Below are positions 35,451 to 43,541 of a stretch of DNA of 64,000 nt, in pieces. How positions within the stretch are numbered: the stretch's first letter is position 1; each line of letters opens with the position of its first letter. The notes below the pieces were generated by a model that was not told where the DNA came from, ran no database searches, and saw only the letters and a program-made list of their open reading frames with translations. The position numbers were made by a program, and so were the translations under genes. This DNA comes from Prevotella sp. (GTDB taxonomy: Bacteria; Bacteroidota; Bacteroidia; Bacteroidales; Bacteroidaceae), in contig JAEAMQ010000026.1 of assembly GCA_016901395.1 (NCBI GenBank), positions 1 through 64,000 on the forward strand, in the 5' to 3' direction.

Positions 35451-35969
35451 TCAGGAAAAGAGACTGCTGATGAGCACAACCGTGAGTTTTATCAGCAGCA
35501 CGATGATGGCAATGCAGAGCAAAATGGCCCCCGCGAAGAACCAAGACTTGCGGTTTACCTCGCGCACCACACTGCGGTCGTCGTCGATGAAGCCCTGAAT
35601 GAGGGCCATATTGCGCACATACGAGTGGCTGAAAACATCGAGAATGTCTCCCACAAAGAAGGGTATCAGGCCCATCACAATGTCCTTCAGCGCATTGTAA
35701 ATCACCGCCAGCGTGAGCGGAACCGACTTTACCACAAACAGACTAAACCACACAAAGGGCACAATCATCACTGCCGAGATGGTGTCGCCCCATCCTCCCG
35801 GCATCAGTCCGAGTATCGGGTCGACATAGTATTTGTCCATCAGCTGGGTGAGTTTCGACATCAACCGATAGGAGCGGGTGTTCATCACGCGCAGTCGGCG
35901 GGCCTCTTTCTTCAGGCTACGGGAGTCTAACTGTTCTATTTCCATATACCCTATAGACTGATTTTCCAT
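35451..35969 (-). CDS. DUF4112 membrane protein
   Basis: 172 residues from ATG 35969 (MENQSIGYMEIEQL); an in-frame GTG at 35996 would add nine residues. The family signature lies in the first half: LTQLMDKYYVDPILGLMPGG then WGDTISAVMIVPFVW. Three or more membrane segments follow, and the end is a strongly hydrophobic helix (FFAGAILLCIAIIVLLIKL). Function unknown across the family. It stands alone on the minus strand among glycosidase genes. Confidence 0.8.
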   Translation of the reverse strand: MENQSIGYMEIEQLDSRSLKKEARRLRVMNTRSYRLMSKLTQLMDKYYVDPILGLMPGGWGDTISAVMIVPFVWFSLFVVKSVPLTLAVIYNALKDIVMGLIPFFVGDILDVFSHSYVRNMALIQGFIDDDRSVVREVNRKSWFFAGAILLCIAIIVLLIKLTVVLISSLFS

Positions 35970-36306
35970 CCCGTTTGTTGCATGAAAGGGGTTCACTATC
36001 TCTTCCTTTTAAGCAAAATGCCATCGTTTGGCTTCTGCTTTCTTCCTGTACAGCCCCCGCGACACAAACCAAATTATTAAGTAGTCTACATTCTTCACAT
36101 ATAGCATAACATTGATTTTTCAGAAGAAAGCATTCTGCATTTTCCCCCATTTTCTCATTTGTAATTATCAAGGCACATACTCGTCAGACCGTATTCTCCC
36201 CCTCACCGGAATGGATTTTATAATCAAATATGATTTTGAAAAGCACAATATTCTGAAATTTCATCGTTAAAATATTATTTACTTTCCTAATGTTATTTAT
36301 GAAAAT
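35970..36306. other. AT-rich intergenic region
   Basis: About 340 bp between the divergent DUF4112 and GH29 genes. No good Bacteroidetes promoter match or repeat was found on either strand; both promoters should be here. Confidence 0.4.
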
Positions 36307-37953
36307 ATGAAACACAGACTATTCTCTTTAAGCTTTGCTGTCACACTGTCTATAGGTATTCACGCCCAGGAATATCTGATTCCTGTATCAGAGGCACACG
36401 AAAAGATGGCCACAGGGAAATATCAACCCACATGGCAATCACTCCGACAACACCAGGTGCCGGAGTGGTTTCGCAATGCCAAGTTTGGCATTTGGGCACA
36501 TTGGGGCCCGCAGTGCGTGGAGGGTTCGGGCGACTGGATGGCCCGTTCCATGTATATCGAAGGCTCTGCGGAGTACAAGTATCATGTGGAGCACTACGGT
36601 CATCCGTCGGAGTTCGGCTTCAAGGATGTGCTTCCGCTGTTCAAGGCAGAGAACTGGGACCCCGACAAGTTGGTTGCACTCTATAAGAAAGTAGGTGCGC
36701 AATATTTCTTCGTACTGGGCAACCACCACGACAATTTCGACCTCTGGGACAGCAAATATCAGCCTTGGAATGCCAAAAACATTGGCCCTCACCGCGACCT
36801 GTTGGGCGACTGGGCCAAGGCTGCGCGCAAGTATGGACTGCCGTTTGGCATCAGTTTCCATGCCGACCACGCGTGGACATGGTATGAGCCGGCACAGCGT
36901 TACGACCAGCGTGGGCCGAAGGCGGGTGTCTACTATGATGGCAAACTGACCAAGGCCGACGGCAAAGGCAAATGGTGGGAGGGCCTCGACCCGCAGGGGC
37001 TCTATCAGCAGGATCATCCGATGAGCGACCGCAGCTGGAACAATGGGCAGATACACAGTCAGTGGGACTGGTCGCACGGGGCAGCATTGCCCTCGCAGAA
37101 GTTTGTGACCAACTTCTATGACCGCTGTCTCGATGCCATCAACAGGTACAATCCCGACCTGATTTATTTCGACGTAACGGTGATGCCATTTGACAAAATC
37201 AGTGATGCCGGACTGAAAATCGCCGCTCATTTCTACAACCACAACGCCCAGACCCACAAGGGCAAGGAGACGTCTGTGATGTTTGGCAAGATACTGAACG
37301 AGGAGCAGCGCAAAGCTATCACGTGGGATGTGGAGCGTGGTGCGCCCAACCAGATTATCGACCAGCCATGGCAGACGTGCAACTGCATCGGTGGATGGCA
37401 CTACAATACATCCATCTATGAGCACAACGGCTACAAGTCAGCGGCAACAGTGGTGAAGCAATTAGTGGATATTGTGAGCAAAAATGGTAATCTGCTGTTG
37501 AGCATTCCCTTGCGTGCCGATGGCACTTTTGATGAGAAGGAGGCCAAGGTGCTCGACGATTTGGGCGAATGGATGCAGGTCAACAAGGAGTCGATCATCG
37601 GCACACGGCCGTGGCGGGTGTTTGGCGAGGGACCGGTGGCCGAGGCCAACATCAAGCTCAATGCGCAGGGGTTCAACGACGGCATGTATGGCAACATGAC
37701 GTGGCAGGACATCCGCTTCAACCAAACCGACCGTTTTCTCTACGTCACGGCAATGGGATGGCCTCAGAACGGGACCCTTATTATACATTCACTGGCTAAA
37801 GGAAATCCAGACCTTACACATAAGATCAATACTGTAGAGCTTTTGGGATATGGGAAGATCAAGGTCCAACAGACTGACGAAGGATTAATAATCAACCTCC
37901 CCCACCCTGTCAACAAAATTGCTCCTGTATTGAAAATCAAGAAGAAGATGTGA
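36307..37953 (+). CDS. Glycoside hydrolase family 29 alpha-L-fucosidase
   Basis: 548 residues. Signal peptide 1-20 (ends GIHAQ). GH29 catalytic barrel: WFRNAKFGIWAHWGPQCVEG, FFVLGNHHDNFDLWDSKYQP (HHD motif), GLPFGISFHADHAW, and nucleophile Asp289 in DLIYFDVTVMPF. The C-terminal region contains the usual ISIPLRADGTF-like segment (LLLSIPLRADGTFDEKE) and a beta domain. Removes terminal alpha-L-fucose from host or plant glycans. With GH35 and GH2 nearby it probably completes trimming of one type of glycan, although no local SusCD pair is present. Confidence 0.93.
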   Translation: MKHRLFSLSFAVTLSIGIHAQEYLIPVSEAHEKMATGKYQPTWQSLRQHQVPEWFRNAKFGIWAHWGPQCVEGSGDWMARSMYIEGSAEYKYHVEHYGHPSEFGFKDVLPLFKAENWDPDKLVALYKKVGAQYFFVLGNHHDNFDLWDSKYQPWNAKNIGPHRDLLGDWAKAARKYGLPFGISFHADHAWTWYEPAQRYDQRGPKAGVYYDGKLTKADGKGKWWEGLDPQGLYQQDHPMSDRSWNNGQIHSQWDWSHGAALPSQKFVTNFYDRCLDAINRYNPDLIYFDVTVMPFDKISDAGLKIAAHFYNHNAQTHKGKETSVMFGKILNEEQRKAITWDVERGAPNQIIDQPWQTCNCIGGWHYNTSIYEHNGYKSAATVVKQLVDIVSKNGNLLLSIPLRADGTFDEKEAKVLDDLGEWMQVNKESIIGTRPWRVFGEGPVAEANIKLNAQGFNDGMYGNMTWQDIRFNQTDRFLYVTAMGWPQNGTLIIHSLAKGNPDLTHKINTVELLGYGKIKVQQTDEGLIINLPHPVNKIAPVLKIKKKM

Positions 37954-38080
37954 TAAATAGGAAGCCGTCTTCGCCATCATCCATAAATCACAATCTATCC
38001 CTTTCATACTTTTAGTGATTCATTTGTATCGTTATACTATTCCATTACTTGCAAGATTCGACACTTTAGTATATAAAACG

Positions 38081-38111
38081 TTGGAGGATTCAATAATTCT
38101 TACTATCTTTA
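38081..38111 (+). promoter_or_regulatory. Probable promoter of the nfeD-SPFH operon
   Basis: -33 TTGG (38081-38084), 19-bp spacer, -7 TATCTTTA (38104-38111), 34 bp before the ATG at 38146. Confidence 0.55.
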
Positions 38112-38145
38112 CCGCAAAGAAGTATTATTCTAAACCGTCTGCAAA

Positions 38146-38595
38146 ATGATTGAATATCTGAAAGACAATCTATGGTTGGTGTGGACGCTCATCAGCGTTC
38201 TGGCCCTCATTCTGGAAGTTTCTTCCGGCACATTCTATCTCCTGTGCTTTGCCATTGGTGCCGCCTGTGCCATCGTTTCCTCGCTCCTCGCCATCCCCTT
38301 CTGGATACAGGTACTGGTGTTTCTGGTGTTTTCGGCCATCAGCGTGTATGCCGTCAGACCGTTTGCCGTGAGGTATCTGCATCGCGATGAGGACAGCCGG
38401 CCCAGCAATGCCGATGCGCTGATAGGTCGTGAGGGACTTGTCATCGAACCCATCACGGAGTCGACGCCCGGCTATGTGCGTGTCGACGGCGACGAATGGA
38501 AGGCCGTGACCGCTGACGGTGAGCCTATCAGCAACGGCTCAAGGGTAAGGGTGGTGGCCCGTGAAAGCATCATCGTGACCGTGGAAAAGATTTAA
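38146..38595 (+). CDS. NfeD-family membrane protein
   Basis: 149 residues. Three membrane helices in the first 80 residues (WLVWTLISVLALILEVSSGT; LLCFAIGAACAIVSSLLAI; VLVFLVFSAISVYAV), then an OB-fold soluble domain from about 90 (ADALIGREGLVIEPITES to RVRVVARESIIVTVEKI). NfeD proteins work with SPFH/flotillin-like partners in membrane quality control. The SPFH gene starts 17 bp downstream, the classical pairing. Confidence 0.92.
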   Translation: MIEYLKDNLWLVWTLISVLALILEVSSGTFYLLCFAIGAACAIVSSLLAIPFWIQVLVFLVFSAISVYAVRPFAVRYLHRDEDSRPSNADALIGREGLVIEPITESTPGYVRVDGDEWKAVTADGEPISNGSRVRVVARESIIVTVEKI

Positions 38596-38612
38596 TTTAT
38601 CCCTGAAATACT

Positions 38613-39557
38613 ATGATTGGAACGTATGTTTTAGTAGGACTTGTGGTCCTCGTGCTCATCTTCGTGAAGATGGCACTCGTGATTATTCCCCAGAGTGAGA
38701 CCAAAATCATCGAGCGTCTCGGTAAATACTATGCCACGCTGAAGCCGGGCATCAACATCATCATCCCGTTTATCGACCGCGCGAAGACCGTGGTGGCGAT
38801 GAGCCGGGGACGGTATATCTACAGTAACACCATCGACTTGCGCGAGCAGGTCTACGATTTCGACAAGCAGAACGTGATTACGAAGGACAATATCCAGATG
38901 CAAATCAACGCCCTGCTCTATTTCCAGATTGTCGATCCGTTTAAGGCTGTCTACGAGATTAACAACCTACCCAACGCCATCGAGAAGCTCACGCAGACCA
39001 CACTGCGTAACATCATCGGTGAGATGGAACTCGACCAAACGCTCACCTCGCGCGACATCATCAACACCCGACTACGTGGTGTGCTCGACGATGCTACCAA
39101 CAAGTGGGGCATCAAGGTGAACCGCGTGGAGTTGCAGGATATCATTCCGCCGCAGAGTGTGCTGCAGGCCATGGAGAAGCAGATGCAGGCCGAGCGCGAC
39201 AAACGTGCTACTATTCTCACCTCGGAGGGTAACAAGCAGGCACAAATCCTACAGTCGGAGGGCGAAAAGACCGCTACCATCAACCGCGCAGAGGCCGACA
39301 AGCAACAGGCCATCCTCCGTGCTGAGGGTGAGGCTCAGGCCCGTATCCGCAAGGCTGAGGCCGAAGCCATTGCCATTCAGAAGATTACGGATGCCGTGGG
39401 ACAGTCGACCAATCCTGCCAACTACCTCTTGGCGCAAAAGTATATCCAGATGATGCAGGAGCTTGCATCGGGCGATAAGAACAAGACGGTGTTCCTGCCC
39501 TACGAGGCCAGCAACATCATGGGTAGCCTCGGAGGTATCAAGGAGTTGTTCAAGTAG
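38613..39557 (+). CDS. SPFH/stomatin-like protein (QmcA-type)
   Basis: 314 residues. One N-terminal membrane helix (TYVLVGLVVLVLIFVKMALV), the SPFH/band 7 domain with ETKIIERLGKYYATLKPGIN and NVITKDNIQMQINALLYFQI, then a long charged coiled coil (about 195-260: LQAMEKQMQAERDKRATI, GEAQARIRKAEAEAIAIQKI). Assembles into large oligomers scaffolding membrane microdomains and often controls membrane proteases such as FtsH. Operon with nfeD. Confidence 0.93.
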   Translation: MIGTYVLVGLVVLVLIFVKMALVIIPQSETKIIERLGKYYATLKPGINIIIPFIDRAKTVVAMSRGRYIYSNTIDLREQVYDFDKQNVITKDNIQMQINALLYFQIVDPFKAVYEINNLPNAIEKLTQTTLRNIIGEMELDQTLTSRDIINTRLRGVLDDATNKWGIKVNRVELQDIIPPQSVLQAMEKQMQAERDKRATILTSEGNKQAQILQSEGEKTATINRAEADKQQAILRAEGEAQARIRKAEAEAIAIQKITDAVGQSTNPANYLLAQKYIQMMQELASGDKNKTVFLPYEASNIMGSLGGIKELFK

Positions 39558-39569
39558 GGGGAGGTTTGA

Positions 39570-39843
39570 GGAGTTAAAGAAGTAAACTGGAGAATGGTTG
39601 GGGGGAAGTTAAAGAAGTTAGAGAAGTTAAAGGAGTTAAAGACAATACTTTTATGATGTTCTTTATCCTCACTTGACAACCAAAAAGCATTTGTTTTTTA
39701 ACTTCTTAGCGAAGCGATTACTTCTTTAACTCCCTCAACTCCTCAACTAACAGACATTTGTCTTAACTCCTTTAACTTCTCTAACTTCTTTAACTTCCCC
39801 CAAAAACCATCCTCCATTTCACTTCTCTAACTTCTTTAACTCC
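39570..39843. repeat. Long imperfect inverted repeat built of GAAGTTAAAGAAGTTA-like units
   Basis: Left arm 39570-39645 is purine-rich; right arm 39758-39843 is its near-complete reverse complement, with a ~10-bp indel. Both contain the string AAGTTAAAGAAGTTAGAGAA or its complement, GGTT/AACC and a GGGGG/CCCCC block in matching order. The 112-bp spacer holds TTAGCGAAGCGATTACTTC. In RNA it would form a hairpin of about 75 bp. It lies between the SPFH gene and a promoter. Confidence 0.8.
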
Positions 39844-39850
39844 TATTTTC

Positions 39851-39881
39851 TTGCCCTTCCCCAAAATTATTATTACTTTTG
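39851..39881 (+). promoter_or_regulatory. Promoter of the epimerase-like gene
   Basis: -33 TTG (39851-39853), 20-bp spacer, -7 TACTTTTG (39874-39881), 18 bp before the ATG at 39900. Confidence 0.6.
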
Positions 39882-39899
39882 CCTTAAATAATAATATTG

Positions 39900-40997
39900 A
39901 TGATGAATATATGCATTGTTTGTGGTGCTCGCCCCAATTTTATTAAGGTGGCACCCGTGATCAGAGCGATAGAAACTGCCAAAGCGCAGGGTAAGAGTAT
40001 CGATTATAAGTTGGTTTTCTCAGGAGCCGAGGGCGACCCGACACTGGAAAACGGATTGTTTGAGGACTTACAGATACGTCGTCCCGATGTTTGTCTGGGT
40101 GTTACCTGCGTCAATCTCAATGAGTTGACGGGTCAGGTGATGTCGGCTTTTGAGGCTTATCTGCAGGACAATCCCACCGACACGGTCATTGTGGTCGACG
40201 ATTTGGCCTCGACCATGGCTACTGCCATCGTGACCAAGAAGCAGGGATTGCGACTCGTCCACCTCGCTGCCGGCACGCGGTCGTTTGACATTCGCATGCC
40301 CAAGGAAATCAACCGGTTGGTCATCGACGGCCTTTCCGACATCCTCTTTACGGCCGGCATGAGCAACAACAGCATTGCCAACCGCGAGGGAGCAGAACTT
40401 TCCAAGGTCTACATGGTGGGCAATGTGCTCATCGACAACATGCGATTTAACCGCAATCGACTGGTGCGTCCCGTCCTCTTTGAGGAGTTGGGGCTGGAGG
40501 AAAAGAGGTATATCGTCTTCACGTTGAACCGCAAGGCACTCATCAGCAACCGCGAAAATCTGCAGAATATGTTAGAGGCCATTGCCCGAAACAGTCAGGG
40601 CATGAGGATCATTGCACCGCTTCGGGGCTTGGCCAAGGATGCCGTGGTGGAGTGTCAGGGCAAGATGGGCCGCGAGATTTTGACCTTGGTGGAGCCGCTG
40701 CCCTATCTGGAGTTCTCCTATCTCACAGCTCAGGCTGCCGGTGTCATCACCGATTCGGGCAACGTGGCCGAAGAGGCGACGTTCAATCAGGTGCCTTGCA
40801 TCACCCTCAACAGCTACACCGAGCACGAGGAAACGGTCAAGGTGGGCACCAATGTACTGGTGGGCGAGGATGCCGAGAAGCTCGGCGAGGAGTTCCGCAA
40901 GATGGAGTTGGGACAGTGGAAGGATGCCGGTCTGCCCGACCGCTGGGACGGACGGTCGGCCGAGCGCATTGTCCAGACACTGCTCGACCTGCAATAA
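39900..40997 (+). CDS. Divergent UDP-N-acetylglucosamine 2-epimerase homologue
   Basis: 365 residues from ATG 39900; two adjacent ATGs make the exact start ambiguous. Overall GT-B/WecB fold: NICIVCGARPNFIKVAPVI, AAGTRSFDIRMPKEINRL, the UDP-binding-like AAGVITDSGNVAEEATF and PCITLNSYTEHEETV. Key motifs differ from WecB: the usual HVEAG reads HLAAG (catalytic Glu to Ala), and the usual T-x-HRxEN reads TLNRKALIS (His to Asn). The Glu in PKEINR is kept. The enzyme may therefore not be a standard non-hydrolysing epimerase making UDP-ManNAc, or may act differently. It stands alone with its own promoter and terminator. Confidence 0.75.
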   Translation: MMNICIVCGARPNFIKVAPVIRAIETAKAQGKSIDYKLVFSGAEGDPTLENGLFEDLQIRRPDVCLGVTCVNLNELTGQVMSAFEAYLQDNPTDTVIVVDDLASTMATAIVTKKQGLRLVHLAAGTRSFDIRMPKEINRLVIDGLSDILFTAGMSNNSIANREGAELSKVYMVGNVLIDNMRFNRNRLVRPVLFEELGLEEKRYIVFTLNRKALISNRENLQNMLEAIARNSQGMRIIAPLRGLAKDAVVECQGKMGREILTLVEPLPYLEFSYLTAQAAGVITDSGNVAEEATFNQVPCITLNSYTEHEETVKVGTNVLVGEDAEKLGEEFRKMELGQWKDAGLPDRWDGRSAERIVQTLLDLQ

Positions 40998-41050
40998 GTC
41001 GACGGGGCGAAGCTCCCCTCCTCTATTTCAGAAAACATTCAAACCATTGT

Positions 41051-41088
41051 ATGCCGGACTGCCTTTGGGTGGTCCGGCATCGTTTTTT
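41051..41088 (+). terminator. Rho-independent terminator after the epimerase-like gene
   Basis: Perfect 9-bp stem ATGCCGGAC / GTCCGGCAT (41051-41059, 41072-41080), 12-nt loop, then CGTTTTTTG. Confidence 0.9.
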
Positions 41089-41166
41089 GACAGACCGCGT
41101 GCCCCAACCTACTGTAACTCAAAGGTAAAAAAAAGTAAACTCAGGCCTTGTATCCCCGCAATTTGT

Positions 41167-41174
41167 TATCTTTG
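41167..41174 (+). promoter_or_regulatory. -7 box of the second MATE gene
   Basis: TATCTTTG followed by C, 23 bp before the ATG at 41198. A CTTG at 41147-41150 is the nearest -33 candidate but the spacer is only 16 bp. Confidence 0.5.
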
Positions 41175-41197
41175 CAACAAATTTAGGATAATAATTT

Positions 41198-42592
41198 ATG
41201 CACAGACATACAGACAACTATACATTTCTCACACAGGGCCCCATCCACAGAGTGATTCTGACGATGGCCGTTCCGACCATTATATCGATGCTTGTGACAA
41301 GCATTTACAACCTGGCGGACACGTTTTTTGTGGGACAAATCAATACGCAGGCCACGGCAGCCGTAGGCATCGTGTTCTCGATGATGTTCTTCATCCAGGC
41401 CATGGGGTTCTTTTTCGGACACGGTTCGGGTAATTATATCTCCCGCGAGCTGGGCGCAAGACGTCACGACAACGCCGTCAAGATGGCATCGACAGGCTTC
41501 TTTCTCTCTTTCTCCACGGGACTTCTGATGCTCATTCTCGGCGAAATCTTCCTCACGCCCCTATCCTATCTCTTGGGAAGTACGCCTACCATCCTGCCCT
41601 ACACGCAGCAATACATGAGCATCATCCTGCTCGGCGCACCGTTTCTGACGTCTTCTCTCACCCTGAACAACCAGATGCGACTGCAGGGAAACGCCGCTTT
41701 CGCCATGTATGGCATCGTGACCGGTGCCATCCTCAACGTCGTTCTCGACCCCATACTCATCTTTGCCTGTGGGCTGGGAATAGCCGGAGCCGCATGGGCA
41801 ACGGTCATCGGACAGGTGGTTTCGTTCTCCATCCTCTTTCTGATGGCACGTCGGGGCGAGAACATCGGCATCTACCTCCGCAACTTCAAACCCACCTGGG
41901 CACGGCTGAAAGAAATCTTTTATGGTGGCAGTCCATCACTTTCGCGACAAGGGCTGGCCTGTCTCACCACCATGTTACTCAACATTGCCGCCGGCGAATA
42001 CGGCGACTCAGCCATTGCCGGCATGAGCATCGTGAGCCGGATATCCATGCTTGTCTTCGCCGCGGTGATCGGATTGGGGCAGGGTTTCCAGCCTGTTTGC
42101 GGCTTTTGCTATGGTGCAGGCATGTACGACAGGCTGAAAGCGGCCTATAAATACACCGTGAAGATTGGCACCGCATTTCTCATTGTCTGTGCCTCGGTGG
42201 GCTGGATATTCAGCGATTCGCTCATCGGCATCTTCCGAGACGATCCTCAGGTCATCGCCGTTGGTGCCGTGGCGCTGCGCTGGCAGCTCTGCGCCTACCC
42301 GCTCAATGCCTTTATCCTGGTGAGCAACATGCTCGCACAGACCTGCCGCAAGCCGTGGCGGGCCAACTTTCTGGCTGCATCGCGACAGGGATTGTTCTTC
42401 ATTCCGCTCATCATCCTACTACCCAAGTTCTACGGTTTACTTGGCGTGGAGATGTGTCAGGCCGTGAGCGACATGCTCTCCTTTGCCTTTGCCATCCCCA
42501 TCATGGCCTACACCTTCCGGGAATTCAGCCGCGAACAGGCAGCCCTGAAACCGTCCACCCCCGACCATTCACCCTCAAACACCAAGATATGA
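41198..42592 (+). CDS. MATE-family efflux transporter
   Basis: 464 residues with 12 predicted membrane helices. N-terminal signature GPIHRVILTMAVPTIISMLV then SIYNLADTFFVGQINTQATA; first-half motif HGSGNYISRELGARRHDNAV; second half GSPSLSRQGLACLTTMLLN and GLGQGFQPVCGFCYGAGMYD. Of the DinF/NorM-like group. Its stop overlaps the start of the HMA-AraC regulator by 4 bp (ATGA), so the two are translationally coupled. A link of this exporter to metal or oxidative stress is suggested only by that coupling. Confidence 0.92.
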   Translation: MHRHTDNYTFLTQGPIHRVILTMAVPTIISMLVTSIYNLADTFFVGQINTQATAAVGIVFSMMFFIQAMGFFFGHGSGNYISRELGARRHDNAVKMASTGFFLSFSTGLLMLILGEIFLTPLSYLLGSTPTILPYTQQYMSIILLGAPFLTSSLTLNNQMRLQGNAAFAMYGIVTGAILNVVLDPILIFACGLGIAGAAWATVIGQVVSFSILFLMARRGENIGIYLRNFKPTWARLKEIFYGGSPSLSRQGLACLTTMLLNIAAGEYGDSAIAGMSIVSRISMLVFAAVIGLGQGFQPVCGFCYGAGMYDRLKAAYKYTVKIGTAFLIVCASVGWIFSDSLIGIFRDDPQVIAVGAVALRWQLCAYPLNAFILVSNMLAQTCRKPWRANFLAASRQGLFFIPLIILLPKFYGLLGVEMCQAVSDMLSFAFAIPIMAYTFREFSREQAALKPSTPDHSPSNTKI

Positions 42593-43152
42593 CAACATTA
42601 TACATCAAGAATATGGTCTGCGACCGCTGCAAAATGGCGGTTGAAAAGACCCTCACCGACCTGGGATTGCAACCCACCAACGTGGAGTTGGGCGAAGTAA
42701 CCATAGCCGGAGACATCGCCCCCGACACCCGACAGGCCATCAAGGAACGCCTTGACGACATCGGATTTGGACTGCTCGACGACCGCCGTCAGCAGACTAT
42801 CGACATCATCAAAAGCTCTCTCATCAAGTTGGTGCACTATCATGACAACCGCTCGGCCATCAATCTGAGCGACTATCTCGCCCAGACGCTCCATCAGGAC
42901 TATAGCGGACTCTCGAAACTTTTCTCCGAAGTGGAGGGCAAAACCATCGAGAGGTACTACATCGAACTGCGTATCGAGCGTGTGAAAGAGTTGATCAAGT
43001 ATGACGAACTCAACCTCACGCAGATTGCCGAACAGATGAATTACTCGTCGACGGCCTATCTTTCCAACCAGTTCAAGAGTGTCACGGGCATGACCCCATC
43101 GCAGTATAAGGCCCTGAAAACCAACATCCGAAAGAGCCTCGATACCCTATAG
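42589..43152 (+). CDS. Metal-sensing AraC-family regulator with N-terminal HMA domain
   Basis: 187 residues from ATG 42589, which overlaps the MATE stop. Residues 1-65 form a heavy-metal-associated domain: TLYIKNMVCDRCKMAVEKTL, with Cys11 and Cys14 as the CxxC metal ligands. Residues ~95-187 are a C-terminal AraC helix-turn-helix domain (IELRIERVKELIKYDELNLT; IAEQMNYSSTAYLSNQFKSV; TGMTPSQYKALK). The fusion suggests a one-protein copper (or similar) sensor that binds DNA. The probable target is the palindrome-containing promoter 107 bp downstream, in front of copZ-copA. Confidence 0.88.
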   Translation: MTTLYIKNMVCDRCKMAVEKTLTDLGLQPTNVELGEVTIAGDIAPDTRQAIKERLDDIGFGLLDDRRQQTIDIIKSSLIKLVHYHDNRSAINLSDYLAQTLHQDYSGLSKLFSEVEGKTIERYYIELRIERVKELIKYDELNLTQIAEQMNYSSTAYLSNQFKSVTGMTPSQYKALKTNIRKSLDTL

Positions 43153-43258
43153 GCCGCGCCCTCTCTGCGCCATTGCTGGAGGAATATGCTTTCGCCCATT
43201 GTCCGAAAGTTGTAAATATCATCCATAATTCCATAACGCCACAATGGTGAAAACCTCG

Positions 43259-43304
43259 TAACTTTGCATCGTGAACATGAAGAGACGTTCACAATGCAAA
43301 GTTA
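43259..43304 (+). promoter_or_regulatory. copZ promoter embedded in a 17-bp inverted repeat (candidate operator)
   Basis: -7 box TAACTTTG at 43259-43266. Starting in that box, AACTTTGCATCGTGAAC (43260-43276) is inverted as GTTCACAATGCAAAGTT (43287-43303) across a 10-bp spacer; 16 of 17 positions match. A TAACTTTG is therefore also present on the minus strand (43297-43304), giving two -7-like boxes facing each other. The copZ ATG is 25 bp further on. Candidate binding site for the HMA-AraC protein, or an RNA hairpin at the 5' end of the message. Confidence 0.7.
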
Positions 43305-43328
43305 TAACAATAAAAAAATATAGGAATT

Positions 43329-43541
43329 ATGGAAATCAAGACATTTGAAGTAACAGGAATGAAGTGCGACCATTGCAAGGCCCATGTAGAGAACGCCATC
43401 CAGTCGCTTGCCGGAGTGCAGAGCGCCAAGGTGAGTCTGGCTGACAAAAACGTCACTGTGGAGTACGATTCCGCCTCTGTCAAGCCCGAGGATATGAAGG
43501 CCGCGGTAGATGGTGCGGGGCACTATGAGATGATGCTATAG
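43329..43541 (+). CDS. copZ: Copper chaperone CopZ-like HMA protein
   Basis: 70 residues, a single HMA domain with MKCDHC (Cys13, Cys16) and a normal beta-alpha-beta-beta-alpha-beta pattern (KTFEVTGMKCDHCKAHVENA; AKVSLADKNVTVEYDS). Binds Cu(I) in the cytoplasm and passes it to CopA. It is preceded by the palindromic promoter and followed by copA after ~580 bp of tandem repeats. Confidence 0.88.
   Translation: MEIKTFEVTGMKCDHCKAHVENAIQSLAGVQSAKVSLADKNVTVEYDSASVKPEDMKAAVDGAGHYEMML

Noticed and set aside
41198-42592. The two MATE genes (12402 and 41198) as a recent duplication
   Set aside because: They share only family-level features; N-terminal and loop sequences differ clearly.
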